Origin: Blastocladiella emersonii ATCC 22665
Lineage: Eukaryota > Blastocladiomycota > Blastocladiomycetes > Blastocladiales > Blastocladiaceae
DNA length: 64,000 nucleotides
Direction of reading: 5' to 3'
Assembly (NCBI GenBank): GCA_025594325.1
Contig: JANHCV010000002.1
Coordinates: 1,922,001-1,986,000 of the forward strand
Shown here: one piece after another, positions 20,661-31,890 of the stretch
Layout of the letters: each line of letters begins with the position of its first letter
How positions within the stretch are numbered: position 1 is the first letter of the stretch
Notes under the pieces: model-generated
Databases searched by the model: none
What the model was told of the DNA's origin: nothing
What the model saw: the letters and a program-made list of their open reading frames with translations, nothing else
Translations under genes and position numbers: made by a program

Positions 20661-21855
20661 TCAGGGCTCCAAACCCTCGAGCTCGAGGCCCGAGTTGAAC
20701 CACCACTTGACGACCTTGGACCACCTGCGCGCCGTGACCATGGCCAGCGCGACCGCCGTGTACCTGAGCAGATGCCCCGACTCGCGCCACCAAGTGAGCC
20801 GTTCCAGCACCATGTCCTTTTGATCGTCATCATCGTAGTCTTCGAGCGCCGCCTCCGTGTAGCCGCGCGACTCGCGTGTGAGGTTCTTGCGGATCCACTC
20901 AAGACTCCGGAACGCGTTGCTCTTGCTCGCCGCGTCCATGAGATACTTGGGCGTCCCGTCCTCGTTCTGGGCCCAGATCGCGACGTCGACGGGAAAGAAC
21001 TCGGTCAAGCAGTCCAGGGTCCTGGTGTTGTTCGACTTGACAGCGATGCGGATGAGATTGTCCCAGTTCATGGTGATGAGCTGTTCGGACCGATTCTTCC
21101 ACCAATCCTTGAGCTTGCTGACGTCGCCGACCTCGCACGCGGTTTCCAAGGACGCGTACAGGAGGTCAAGCGGGGCGCCGTGGTCCATGCACCACCGGTA
21201 AACCTTCATGTCCTCGTACCCGGACGCGAGCAGAGCCCATTCCACAATAAGCGCCTTGATTGAGAGCCCGGCGTCGACGAACCAGTCAAACACGTCCGTG
21301 TTGGAGTGCGCGAGCGCAATATACTGCATCCGCTTTGTAATCTTGATCTTGATGGCGGGGTCCGGCCGAAGCTGCTTCACTCGGAGCCACCATTTGAGCA
21401 CATGGAGCCGGTTGAAGAAGATGGCTTCCTCGACGGCACGTTCGCAGTAGAGTATCGGAAGCTCCGACTCGTCGAGTCGGAAGCTCCGACTCGTCGAGGA
21501 GCCAGTCGAGGACGTCCACCCGACCAGCTTCGCATACAGGGATCAGGGACGCGGCGTCGTACTGGAGATCGCACGGCTTGCAGTACGCCTTGTACTCGTG
21601 CAGCAGCAGCAATCTGTGCTCAGAAAGCGCTCGATCAAATGGCATCCACTCAATCTTCCGGCGAAGCTGCGCCTTCAAGCTGCGCTGGCGTACGAGTTTG
21701 CGGGCGACCAGCAGGCCGGGCGCGACCCGCGTGTATGCGTCCACTGAGGTGCCCCGCAGGTCGGACTTGATGGCAAACACGAGGATGCGCTCGATGAGCT
21801 CGCGCGAGAGCCTCGGAAGCGGTCGAGCCGGCTCGTCGTCCATTTGCTTATGCAT
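20661..21855 (-). pseudogene. WW-repeat F-box-like pseudogene, array 1 copy 4
   Basis: The N-terminal part (21855 down to about 21499, PLPRLSRELIERILVFAI, YTRVAPGLLVARKLV) and the C-terminal part (about 21454-20661, LKWWLRVKQL to WWFNSGLELEGLEP) lie in different frames. The break is a 22-bp tandem duplication at 21455-21498, a +1 shift just after the residues DWLLDESELP. Without one copy the frame runs through. The C-terminus also stops early, inside the last WWFNSGLEL unit, and lacks the GAG and EFW-GSGLP units of the paralogues. A sequencing error is possible but would need to create an exact 22-bp repeat. Confidence 0.85.
21455..21498. repeat. 22-bp exact tandem duplication in array 1 copy 4
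   Basis: Bases 21455-21476 are repeated exactly at 21477-21498 with no spacer. The duplication shifts the frame of the surrounding gene. Confidence 0.95.
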
Positions 21856-22036
21856 ATATCCAAGCCGGGCAGCTGGGAGGGAGAGAGGGGATTGGTCCGG
21901 CGGCTGGTCGCACTGAAGCCCGCGCTCGCCACACTCCTTCTGACTCGAACGCGCATGGTAACGTCGAAAAATTTATTCATCGCGATACGGAATCACACAT
22001 CGTAGTGCGGAGAATGCATCCGCTGCGCGCGAGAGT

Positions 22037-23356
22037 TCAGGGCTTGGCGACTCCTGGCTTCTTCACCATGCCCATCAAGTCCTTGGCCTTGGTCCAGAGC
22101 GGCAGCCCCGAGTTGACCCAGAACTCGACCACCTGCGGTCCCTTGGACGTCTCGCGCAAGGCGAGCGGGACGCCGGCGCCCGTGTACTTGAGCGGCAGCC
22201 CAGAGTCGCACCACCACTGGAGCACCTTGACCCACCCGTGCCGCGACGCCGTGTCCATGGCCACGGCCGTGTACTTGAGCGGCAGGCCCGACTGCTTCCA
22301 CCACTCGAGCCGCATCACCACCAAGTCCTCCTCGTTGTTCGAGAAGCTCGAGTCCATGGACGTCTCCGTGTACTCGAGCGCCTCGTCCGGGAGATGCGCC
22401 ACGGCCCACTTGAGAACGCTGATCGCGTCGTACTCGCTTGCCACGTCGAGGAGGCGACGCGGCGTTCCGTCGCTGGCCGTGGTCCACGCGTCGTCGTCGA
22501 CAGGTACGACGCGCGTCGCGATCCAGTTGAGCAGGTTGGCGCGGTTGCGTTCAACCGCGGTCCCGATGGCCGCCGACCAGTCGTGTGTGCGCACCGAGTC
22601 GGGGAACTCGCGGAACCAAAAGTCGAGGCTCGCGATGGCCTCGTTGCCGCACGCGCCGTCGAGCGAGACGGCGGCGGGATCGAGCGGTAGACCGTTCGCC
22701 TTGAACCACTCGAGGATGGCGGCGTGGTTGTTGTCGGTGGCCCGCTGGACGGCAGTACCGAGCTTGAGATCAAGGCCCAACGCGAGGAACCACTGGAACA
22801 CCTCGAGGTTGCCGCGGGCCGCCGCCTCGCCCAGGGCGTCGTCCGAGTACCAGTTCGTGAGCCCCGAGTCGCGCCACCACTGGAGCACAGGGATGTAGCA
22901 CCGAGTCGCGGCGCCGTCGCCCGCACGCTCCGTGTACCGCATCTCGAGTCCCGAAGCGCGCCACCAGTCGAGGACGTGGACGTGGCTGTTCGCGCTCGCC
23001 TCGTCCAGAGCCGATGCATCATACAAATTGTGGCGGCCCGACTCGTGCTGCCACCACTCGTGCAGGTCGATGCTCCCACTCCCCGCAATGCACGCCGTGT
23101 GGGCTTCGATGAACTCAAAGTTCCCGCTCGGCCCGCGGTAGCGCAGCAGCGCACGGAAGAGCGGCACGTTGCAGTTGCGGATCGCGCGAATCGTGGTGAG
23201 CGAGTGCGAGTACAGCATCACGGCGCGCTGCACGCGGTCCAGGCCCGGCGCAACGCGCGTGTACGAGGCCGGATCGCCCCACCGGTCGGCCATGAAGGCG
23301 ATGATCAGGATCTGCTCGGTGAGCTCAAGCGGTAGTTTCGGCAGTGGGCGATCCAT
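22037..23356 (-). CDS. WW-repeat F-box-like protein, array 1 copy 5
   Basis: Intronless, about 439 aa from the ATG at 23356 (MDRPLPKLPLELTEQILIIA), chosen because it aligns with the starts of copies 3 and 6; an ATG three codons upstream and an open frame to 23419 exist. YTRVAPGLDRVQRAV follows. Repeat units include LDWWRASGLEMRYTERAGDG, LQWWRDSGLTNWYSDDALGE, LEWWKQSGLPLKYTAVAMDT and LQWWCDSGLPLKYTGAGVPL. The C-terminus (LMGMVKKPGVAKP) is short and lacks the FxAxxLxYxLSDE tail of the neighbours. Confidence 0.85.
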   Translation of the reverse strand: MDRPLPKLPLELTEQILIIAFMADRWGDPASYTRVAPGLDRVQRAVMLYSHSLTTIRAIRNCNVPLFRALLRYRGPSGNFEFIEAHTACIAGSGSIDLHEWWQHESGRHNLYDASALDEASANSHVHVLDWWRASGLEMRYTERAGDGAATRCYIPVLQWWRDSGLTNWYSDDALGEAAARGNLEVFQWFLALGLDLKLGTAVQRATDNNHAAILEWFKANGLPLDPAAVSLDGACGNEAIASLDFWFREFPDSVRTHDWSAAIGTAVERNRANLLNWIATRVVPVDDDAWTTASDGTPRRLLDVASEYDAISVLKWAVAHLPDEALEYTETSMDSSFSNNEEDLVVMRLEWWKQSGLPLKYTAVAMDTASRHGWVKVLQWWCDSGLPLKYTGAGVPLALRETSKGPQVVEFWVNSGLPLWTKAKDLMGMVKKPGVAKP

Positions 23357-23575
23357 GGTTTTCATAATTTTTTTTTTCGTGTCAAAAGAGGAGGACTGGT
23401 CAAGGAGTTTTTCCCTCAATCATGTGGGCGACCTGTTCAAGGCCGCGCTGCGCCACAATTCACCTGCACGTGGTGCCTCGCAGCGCACGCGTTCCAAGGT
23501 CGAGTCTGCGCGAAAGGCTTGACCAGTGTCCATGTCAAGAGAATAAGGCTGAGAGCAAAACCGATTCGCCAAAAT

Positions 23576-24943
23576 CTATTCATCGCTGAGCTGGTACTGC
23601 AACCCCATTGCGGCCTTGAAGCACGCTTCCGCGACCTCCTCCTCCTTGGCCCTGCGCATCACGTCCTCGGCCTTGGCCCAGTTCGGGAGCCCCGAATCGA
23701 GCCAGGCGTTGATCGTCTCGGCGCCGCGCCACGTGTCGGTGAGAGCACGCACGACGCCCGCGCCCGTGTACTTGAGCTCGAGGCCCGACTTGAACCACCA
23801 CTCGAGCACGCTGGCCCACCCTTCCGCGGTGGCGCCGTCGATGGCGGCGGCCGTGTACTTGAGCGGGAGCCCCGACGCGCGCCACCACTCGAGCCGCGCA
23901 ACCACCTTCTCCTCGTCACAACGGTTGTTCTCGTCGAGCGACGCCTCCGTGTACTCGAGCGCGGCGGCGGGCAGGTGCGCGACGAGCCAGTCGAGCACCG
24001 CGACGGCATCGTGCTTGCTCGCGAGGTCGAGCAGGCGGCGCGGGGTCCCGTCGTCCTGGATCGACCACGCGGGCTGGTCGACGGGGACCACGTTCTTGGC
24101 GATCCAGTCGAGCACGCCCGCCGAGTCGCGCTCGACGGCGGACCCCATGGCCGAGGCCCAGTCGCGCGCGCGCACCGGGGCGGGGAACTCGCGCAGCCAA
24201 AAGTCGAGCGCCGCGATAGCGTCGCTGCCGCACGCGCCGTCGAGCGAGATGGCGGCGGGGTCGAGCGGGAGGCCCTTGGACTTCATCCACTCGAGGACGG
24301 CGGCCTGGTTGTGGTCGGTAGCCTTCTGCGCGGCGGTCTCGAGCTTGAGCTCGAGGCCCGAGTCGAGGAACCACTGGAACACCTCGAGGTTGCCGCGCTC
24401 GGCCGCCTCGCCGAGCGCGTCCTCCGTGTACAGGACCTCAAGCCCCGAGTCGCGCCACCACTGCATGACGGCGATCCGGCCCTCGCGCGCGGCGCCGTTG
24501 AAGGCCTCGCGCGAGTGGCCGAACGGCAGCCCGGACTTCTTCCACCAGTCGAGGACGGGCACGTGGCCGTTGATGCTGGCGTAGTTAAGCGCCCACCCGT
24601 CGTGCATGTCGGGGCTGCCCGACTCGTGCAGCCACCAGTCGAGCATGTCGACGCGCCCCGCCGCGGCAATGTCGTTCGTGTACCCCGAGTAGTACTCGAT
24701 CTTCTCGCCCGGTTTGCACGCGCGCACCATGGCGCGCAGGAGCGGCAGCTGGCCGTCCCGCACCGCCACGTAGCTCGACATGCGGCGCAGCGCAACGCGG
24801 CGCAGCCGGTTCAGGCCCGGCGCTACGCTCATGTACGCGTACGGGTCCGACGCCCACGACTCCTCGCTCGTCAGCGCGAGGATCAGGATCCGCTCGATCA
24901 GCTCGAGCGGCAGGCGCGGGATCGTCGGGGTGTCTAGTTCCAT
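23576..24943 (-). CDS. WW-repeat F-box-like protein, array 1 copy 6
   Basis: Intronless, 455 aa, no lesion. It begins MELDTPTIPRLPLELIERIL. YMSVAPGLNRLRRVAL follows, then repeats LDWWLHESGSPDMHD, LDWWKKSGLPFGHSREAFNG, MQWWRDSGLEVLYTEDALGE, FQWFLDSGLELKLETAAQKA and LEWWFKSGLELKYTGAGVVR. It is closest to copy 5. The gene is divergent from the flagellar gene at 25208 with 264 bp between the starts and has a TATA box. Confidence 0.87.
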   Translation of the reverse strand: MELDTPTIPRLPLELIERILILALTSEESWASDPYAYMSVAPGLNRLRRVALRRMSSYVAVRDGQLPLLRAMVRACKPGEKIEYYSGYTNDIAAAGRVDMLDWWLHESGSPDMHDGWALNYASINGHVPVLDWWKKSGLPFGHSREAFNGAAREGRIAVMQWWRDSGLEVLYTEDALGEAAERGNLEVFQWFLDSGLELKLETAAQKATDHNQAAVLEWMKSKGLPLDPAAISLDGACGSDAIAALDFWLREFPAPVRARDWASAMGSAVERDSAGVLDWIAKNVVPVDQPAWSIQDDGTPRRLLDLASKHDAVAVLDWLVAHLPAAALEYTEASLDENNRCDEEKVVARLEWWRASGLPLKYTAAAIDGATAEGWASVLEWWFKSGLELKYTGAGVVRALTDTWRGAETINAWLDSGLPNWAKAEDVMRRAKEEEVAEACFKAAMGLQYQLSDE

Positions 24944-25007
24944 GGGTTTGCTTCGTTGGTTGGTTGGTGGGAGGGCGGACCGCTCGCGCGACGGCGGTGG
25001 CCGCGGC

Positions 25008-25016
25008 CCTTATATA
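25008..25016 (-). promoter_or_regulatory. TATA box of array 1 copy 6
   Basis: TATATAAGG on the minus strand is about 65 bp upstream of the 24943 start codon. The 264-bp gap to the divergent gene at 25208 must hold both promoters. Confidence 0.5.
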
Positions 25017-25207
25017 CGCTCGCTGTGGAGAGTGAGCACCAAATCGGGGTTCGCGCTTGACAAGCCTTCCACCGCAGACAACGGACCGGCAACCTGTCTC
25101 CGCCACCCACACGTGATGTCTCGCACCGCAAAAGGACGACGCGTCGGTCATCGCGTCGCGACCTTCGTCGCTGCCGGTCGCACCCCCTCAAAGCCCATGT
25201 ATACGCC

Positions 25208-26490
25208 ATGAGAAGAAATAGCACCCAACCAGCCGCAACGTCCAGCGCACGGCCCGGCTCCGCGGCCTCGACCAACGCCGCGCATGCCGCCGCTGCAGCG
25301 TCCACGTCGTCGTCGGCGCACCACGCGCTCGACCTGCCGCGCGGCGCCGTCGAGAGCGTGGTCGCGATCCTCGAGGATGCCATGGACCAGCTGACGATTC
25401 TCGGCGAAATTTCGGGGCTGCACTACGTACGGCACATACACTCTCGCCCTTTCAGCCCCGCTCACACACCCGCCATGATAGACAACCGACAACCCGAACG
25501 AACGGCGTCGGAGCTCCGCGACGTTCGCGGCGAGTCCGCTCCTCCCGCTCGGCGCGTCGACTTCGGCGCCAGCGACGGGCCGCAGCGCCGCGACCGAGAC
25601 GGCGGTCAAGACGGCCCGCGAGCGCGCGGCGCTGCACCAGCTGCTCGCCACGAGCATCACCGAGCTGCGCCGCGGCCACGTGTCGTCGCTCGTGCGCGCC
25701 GTCGAGGAGGAGAAGTCGAAGCGGAACCTCCTGTTCAACACGCTCGAGCGGTACGCTGCTGACACGTTCCGCCAGCACTCGCAAACACTGACCCGACGAT
25801 AACTGTAGCGAGCGCGAAGCCGCGGCGACACTGCGCGACCTGCAGCGCCAGCTCGCTGACGAGCAGAAAACGCTCGACCGCGAACGGCGCGAGCGCGACG
25901 GCGTGATCCAGCAGCTGCGCGAGGCGATCCAGGAGATCCAGGCGCTGACGGCGTCCGAGCAAAAGTACCTGAAGCGCGAGACGCGCGCGCACGAGGCCGC
26001 GGTGCGGCAAAAGTACCTGCACCAGGAGTCGGCGCTCGTCGACGCGAAACGCCAGCTCGAGCAGGCCGTGGCCATGGAGGACAAGGCCCACGCGACCGCG
26101 GCCGAATACCTGCACCGCCAGCGCGCGGTCCTCGACCGCCAGATCCAGGAGTGGATGGCGCGCCACGAGGAGGATACCGAGACGAAAGCCGCCGAGATCG
26201 ACGCCCTCAAGGCCGCGCGCACCGCCGACGTCGACCGGTACGAGGAGCTCGTCGCGAAATACGAGGAGCTCGAGCGGCTCGTCGACGAGGACCGCGCGCG
26301 CCGCGCCCGCGAGGCCGACGAGCGACGCCAGCTCCGCGCCCTCGAGCGCAAGAACCGCGCCGCGAAACTCATCCAGACGTGGTACCGCGGCATCCTCGCC
26401 GCGCGCAAGCCCGAGCGCAAGGGGACGGGGAAGAAGAGCGGCGGCAAGAAGGCGAGCGCGAAAAAGTCCGCCAAGAAGGGCAAAAAGTAA
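25208..26490 (+). CDS. IQ-motif coiled-coil flagellar protein, DRC9/DRC10-like
   Basis: Three exons, 25208-25426, 25482-25750 and 25809-26490 (55- and 58-nt introns), give 389 aa. The N-terminal 45 residues are Ala/Ser/Thr-rich. A helical region (LHQLLATSITELRRGHVSSL, VEEEKSKRNLLFNTLERE) leads into a long coiled coil (~150-340), with an IQ motif RAAKLIQTWYRGILAARK near residue 350 and a Lys-rich tail. This order matches IQCG/DRC9 and IQCD/DRC10, subunits of the nexin-dynein regulatory complex of motile axonemes; I cannot decide between them. It is evidence for a flagellated stage. The gene is convergent with the Clr2-like gene, with 53 bp between the stops. Confidence 0.7.
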
Positions 26491-26543
26491 CGAGCGAGGT
26501 CATAGACAGAAATGGATTCCATTCAAAACTCACTCTGACTCTC

Positions 26544-29500
26544 TCACGTCTGCACGATATCGACCATGCGCTGCATCAGCGCCGCCGACGCAAACCACTT
26601 ATCGTAGTCGTAGGGCGGTAGCCGCGTGACCATGGCGCGCTCGAGGTCGACGGTCGACTTATCGGCGGGCGGCGGGATGAATGCCGACTGCAGCTGGACC
26701 CCAGGCTCCCACCCCTTCGGGTACCGCGCCATGACCTTGAGCACGGGCCGCGTCTCGTCGCCGTCCACCGCATCATCCTCGTCCGCGCCCTTCTTCTTAG
26801 CCACGGGCTCGTACGCAACGTGCAGCGCCGTGACCTTGCGCTGCGGGACGCGGAGGTCGATCTTGGGCACGGGCGCGTGCCCGAGGTACTTGCGGCCGAC
26901 CGAGTGGATCCACACGCGCGCGCCGAGCGCGAGCATCTCGGTGCCGAGCCGCGCGGTCTCGGACTGCGGCAGGTACTCCCACGACGCGTCGAGCGCCATG
27001 GCCTGCAGCACCGCCGACGTGTACAGCGGCGCGGCGCGGACCGGCGGGTGCTCGACCGTGCGCCACGCGCGCAGCCGGTCGAGCGGGACACGGTGAATGA
27101 ACGGCTGGCAGTGCGGCGGGACGAGCGGCGCGAGCCCTGGGACGTGGCCGGGGACGGGCGGGAGCCACGGCTCGGCGAGGAGCGCGGCCGACGTCGGCCG
27201 CGGGCCCGCGGGCGTCGGGAGCGTCGGCGAGACCGGGGACGTGAGCGGCGTCAGGTCAACGGGCAGCGGCGCGCCGGCGTGCTCGCGCGGGTAGGTGCCC
27301 GGGAACTGCTCGGCCCACGACGTCTCGGCGAGGTCGACGAGGAACCGGAACAGCGTCTCGGTGTCGAGCGGGTCCGTCGCCGACGCCGCGAGCCGCTCGG
27401 CCGTCGACCCGCCGTTCGGCCGCGTCATGAAGTACAGGTGCCGGTAGTACCGCGACAGCGGCAGCTTGAGCACCGTGAACTGGCGCTGCGCGTCGGGCGT
27501 CGTGATCTCCTTGCGCACCGGGTGGCCGGGCTGCGCGGACCGACACGCGTCGCGCACGTCGCGGCCCGTGGACTCGGCCGAGTACGCCGCGAGGACGAGC
27601 ACCGGCCACTCCCGCGTCGCGCGGTGCCGGCGCCGGCCTACGAGGCGGTGCGGCGGATCGGCCGCGCGCGCGGGCCACGCGAGCTCGTCGTCCTCGCCAA
27701 ACTCCGAGTCGGACGAGCTGTTCAGGTCCGCGTCCGGGTTCTGCAGGACCTGCGTGTTCCACGCGGCGCGTTGGCTACACGGAGTCGACGAACGTCAGTT
27801 TCACCCGCGGCCACACCCCGTAACGAAAACCGTACCGCTGCCGCTCATACAAAATCTCAGCATCGATCTGCACCGCCTCGTCGGGCGCCGTGTCGAGCCA
27901 GCACACCTGCATCGAGTGGACCTCGATCGGACCGAAATCCGGCAACGCGAACGCCTGCTCCGGCTCGTTCGCCGATGCGCCGCGCCGGCGCTGCGGGCGG
28001 CGGGACGCGGCCGTCGCCGTGGTCGACCCAGGCGGCCGCCCGCGCCGCCGCGGCTGCGTGCCCGCGGCCTTGGACGACGACAGCGGCACGTGCTGTTTGG
28101 CGAGCTCGCTGTCGCCCGCGTAATCGTCGTCGTCGTCGTCGTCGGTGCTCACCAGCACCAGGTCGCGGTACCGCTGCATCTCGGCGGCCGACTCGGACGA
28201 GAACGCCGTCGCCAGCTTGGCCTTGCGCTGCGGCCGCGTGCGCGCCGCGGGCTCGGGCGCCGCTGCCGCTGCTGCGCCGGCGAGAGACCGGCGGCGCGTC
28301 GTCACGCCCGTCGTTGCCGTGGCATCGACCGCCGTCCCCGTGCGCGGCGCACCCGGCGCGGGCGCGTCCGGCTTGGCGCCCGAGAGCAGGATCCGGCGGC
28401 CCTTGCGAGCCGGCGGCGTAGGCGGATCGGCTGCTAGTGCAGGGGCTGGCGCGGAAGTCGAGCCCGTGGGTGGGCGCTCGGACGTGGGCGAGGGCACCGA
28501 CGGGAGCAGGTTGTGCGGGAACGAGGTCGTGACCCACGACGGCGGGGGTTTCGCGAGCGTGCCCTTACCGGCCTTGGCCGCCGCGGCCTTGCCCTTGGTC
28601 GACTTGCTGCCGGCGGGGACCGAGTCGGTGCTGCTCAGCGACAGCTCGGACGCCTGGCGGCGGACCTGCAGACCACCGAATTTGCCCATGGCGGGCTTAC
28701 CGGCTGTTCCAGCCGCGGCCGCGGCGGCGGCGGCGGCGGCAGGCCCAAGCGCAGGCGTCGAAGAGCTGCTGCCGGCGGCGCTGCCGGCGGCGCTGGTCGG
28801 CTTGATAGCGGACGGCGGGGCGGAGAGCGGGCCGATGAGATCGTCGTCGTCGTGGATTCCGGGTCCCGGGACCGCGGCGGCAGGCCCGGAGAACGAGCCG
28901 ATGAGGCCGTCGTTGATCCCGAGGGCAGCGGGCGCGCGCGCGAGGCGGGAAGGTGCCACCGCGGCCGGCGACGGGATCGCGGCGAGGCCGGGGAGCGAGA
29001 CGGTCGAGTTGGTGCCCGTGCTGAGCATGTTGATCGACGGGTACCCCGACGCGGGCGTCTCGGCGCCGGTGCCGGGCCCGGACTCGGTCGGCGCCTTGTT
29101 GTTGTTGAAGATCCACTTGAGCCAGAGCGGGTCCTGCGCCGATGGCGCGGGCTGGGGCGGCGGCGGTGGTGGTGCAGGTTGAGCGATAGGAGCTGCGGCG
29201 GGCTCCACGGCCGCCGCCGCCGGCGAGGGTCGGGCCGGCCGAAGCGGCGGAGCGATCACCTGCGGCATCGGGCGCGCGGGCGCTGGCGGGTCCTGGAGCG
29301 CTGCGACGAGGGCGGAGACGGGCGCAGGCGAGCCGGGCGGCGACGCGCTCTTGCGCAGGCGAATGAACGGGACGGGAGCGGCGGGGGCGGGCTCGTCGAC
29401 CTTCATCGCCGCGGGCGATCCGGGCGGTGTCGCGCTCTTACGCCGCTGAATGGGTGGGATGGGATTAGGTTCGGGTTCGTCGAGCTGCATCAGCGCGGGC

Positions 29501-31288
29501 GACTCGGCGCGACTCGGTGCCAGATCCACGTCCATGGCGTCGTGCGCGACGGCTTCGCTCGCGTCGGACAGCGAAACAGGTGCAGGGACGGGCGCCGGCG
29601 GCGCGACTGCAGGTACAGGCAGCGGAACCTTCGCGGCCTCGGCGGTCCGCGTGACGACGGGCTTGGGCGGGATCGCGGGCCGCGTCGGGGCCGTCTGCGG
29701 TCTGGGCCGAGGGGGCACCGGCGCAGGGGCCGGGGCCGGCGCGGGTGCAGCGACAGGTTTAGGCTGGGCGGGCGCAGGTGCAGCTGCAGGTTTGGGCGCG
29801 GCGGGCGCAGGTGGGGCGGGCCGGACGACGGGCGGCGCGAAGAATCCGCGAAGGGCGACATTCCCGAAAAACTTCTCACCGAGGGCCGAGGGCGGGCGCA
29901 GCTGCTGGAGGGCGGCCGAGAGGTAGTTGACGGGCACGGCCGGGCGGGCGGCGGTAGCGGCGCGCGAGGGGATGTTGGCCGCGGCGGCGAAGGTCGGGTC
30001 CGAGGCCGGGATGAGCCAGTCGAGCGAGAGGGCGCGGGTCGGGTCGGGGAGCGTTGGGGCGGGAGCAGCACCTAACAGAAGAAGCGGGACAGGTCAACAA
30101 GAAGGTTACTAACAAAAGGATGGGGTATGCTATTCATGAATCATGACGAAGACGGCTCGTACCAGCGGCGGCGGTGGCGGGCGGTGGTGGTGCGCGGTCC
30201 GGCGCAAACCCGACGCTCCGCGGCTGCGACGGCGGAGACTGCTGCTTCTGCGCGTCGGCGGACAAGAGGCTCGCGAACCCGCCGGTAGGTTTGGCGCGCG
30301 TTTTCGGCTTTGGCGCGTCGCCGCCGCGAGCGAGCCCGGTCCCGCTGGCCTTCACCGGCGCAGCGGATGCCGAGGAAGCCGATGGCGAGCCAGGCGGCGA
30401 GACACGGGCGCGCTTCGGTGGTGGGGCCGCCGATGACTCACCGTCGGCGAGGCCGGGCGACGCCCGACGAAGGGCCTTGGCGGATCCAAAGGTCGGTGGT
30501 GGTGGCGAGGACTGTTTCGAGGGTGTGCCGCTGCCGCCGCCGGTGGTGGTGGGCGGGTTGAACTGGGCCGGAGCACGGGCGGGCAACGGGCGGCCCGTCA
30601 CCGCAGGTCGCGCAGGTGCGGTGCCCGAGGGCGGCTTGGCCCAGGCGGGCGTGTTCTCGTTGCCGGACGGCGAGGGCGTCGTGTTGCGGTTGGGCTCGGG
30701 CATGATGACATTGACGAGGGGCGACGACTTTTTCGACGGGCCGGCGCTGCCGTCCCCTGCGTCGCGCGGCCGTTTCGCGGGCGCGAGGGCGGGGGTCGAG
30801 GACGGGCTGCCGACGGACGCGGCGCGCGAGTTGCGGCCGGAGCCCGAGGCGCCCTTGCTGCCGGCGCGGCGCTGGCGGTCGGGCGAGTTGGAGGCCGACT
30901 CGGGCATGGGGCTGAGCGAGAGGCCGCGGGTGCGGCCGCTGCAGACGACGCATGGGCAGCCGGCGTCGTCGGCGGCGACGGGGTCGTCGGACTTGTTGAA
31001 GAGCCACTGCAGGTGCGGGGCAAACTCGTTGGGCGAGCGGAACAGGCGGCCGGACGGGTGGCCGGCGAGGTAGCGGTCCATGCGGGTGCCGCCGCTCGGG
31101 GTGCCGCGCGTGTGGTCAAACGTCTTGTACCCGGCGGGCAGCGCCGTGAGCCGCAGCTTGGTGCGGTACAGCGCGTCGCCGTTGGGCGAGGCCGCGTACC
31201 CGACGGGCGCCGACTCGAGCGGCCACCGCATGTCGGTGCCGTCGCTGTACGTCGGCGGCGCGCGGATCGGGGTGTCGGGGCTGTTCAT
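26544..31288 (-). CDS. Clr2-like transcriptional silencing protein, ~1530 aa
   Basis: Three exons, 31288-30163, 30071-27836 and 27774-26544, join in frame through GTACGA...GTTAG (91 nt) and GTACGG...TGTAG (61 nt). Residues 71-116 (DRYLAGHPSGRLFRSPNEFA, PHLQWLF, CPCVVC) match the Clr2 transcription-silencing domain: a GHPSG-R-FRSP, HLxWL and CxCxxC layout. The middle ~950 residues are Pro/Ala/Ser/Gly-rich linker with short islands such as DPLWLKWIFNN. The last ~440 residues (GPIEVHSMQVCWLDTAPDEA, WPVLVLAAYSAES, LPLSRYYRHLYFMTRPNG, WEYLPQSETARLGTEML) resemble the C-terminal Clr2 domain. In fission yeast Clr2 is part of the SHREC histone-deacetylase complex of heterochromatin. A protein this long is unusual. 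Confidence 0.75.
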
Positions 31289-31890
31289 GGTGTGCGGTGG
31301 TGGTCGGTGGAGACGAGAGGCGAGCGAAGGACGACGTCGACGGGCGGGTGACTCCCACCGCGCACACGAAAGCAGGGACCGGTCGCGCGGGTCGCGTAAT
31401 TCGGCGCGAATACGGGCGCAGATGGCGATGCAGCGAGTATCGTGGACCGCGCGCGCAGTTACATGGGATCTCGAGCGACCGAGCGGGAGCGGCGACGCAG
31501 TAAGTGATACGCGGCGAGTATGACGGCGGTTTCACGGTTTCGCGCGCACGCCGCGTCACATGGGCGCGCGAAACCACTCATCTCCGCCCCTCCGCCTGGC
31601 CCGCTGTGGCGTCTCCACCCCCTCTCGCCTTCGTGTCCGCCAAAGTCAACAATCGGTCCGCGCTCCCCCTGCTCCGCCGAAGCAACCCACGACGCCGTGG
31701 CTCTGTCCACGCATACGCATCTGACGCATCAACTCTCTCCCGCAGCGCCGCTCCCGCCCCGCCCTCCACTGCCCTGCCGAGTCGCGCTCCACTCGGCGGC
31801 AGGTCTTCTCCATCTCTCGACCGGCCCGCTCGATCTCGCCTGATCGGCCAACGGTCCATTGTCACACCCGCCAACCCCGCCCGCCCTGCC
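31289..31890. other. Intergenic between divergent Clr2-like and MGM1 genes
   Basis: About 600 bp holding both promoters. Pyrimidine-rich tracts precede the MGM1 start. I see no gene or RNA. Confidence 0.5.

Noticed and set aside
23519..24937. 472-codon plus-strand open frame
   Set aside because: Antisense to array 1 copy 6, whose repeats read clearly on the minus strand. Similar antisense frames at 15792-17153 and 19050-19985 were dropped for the same reason.
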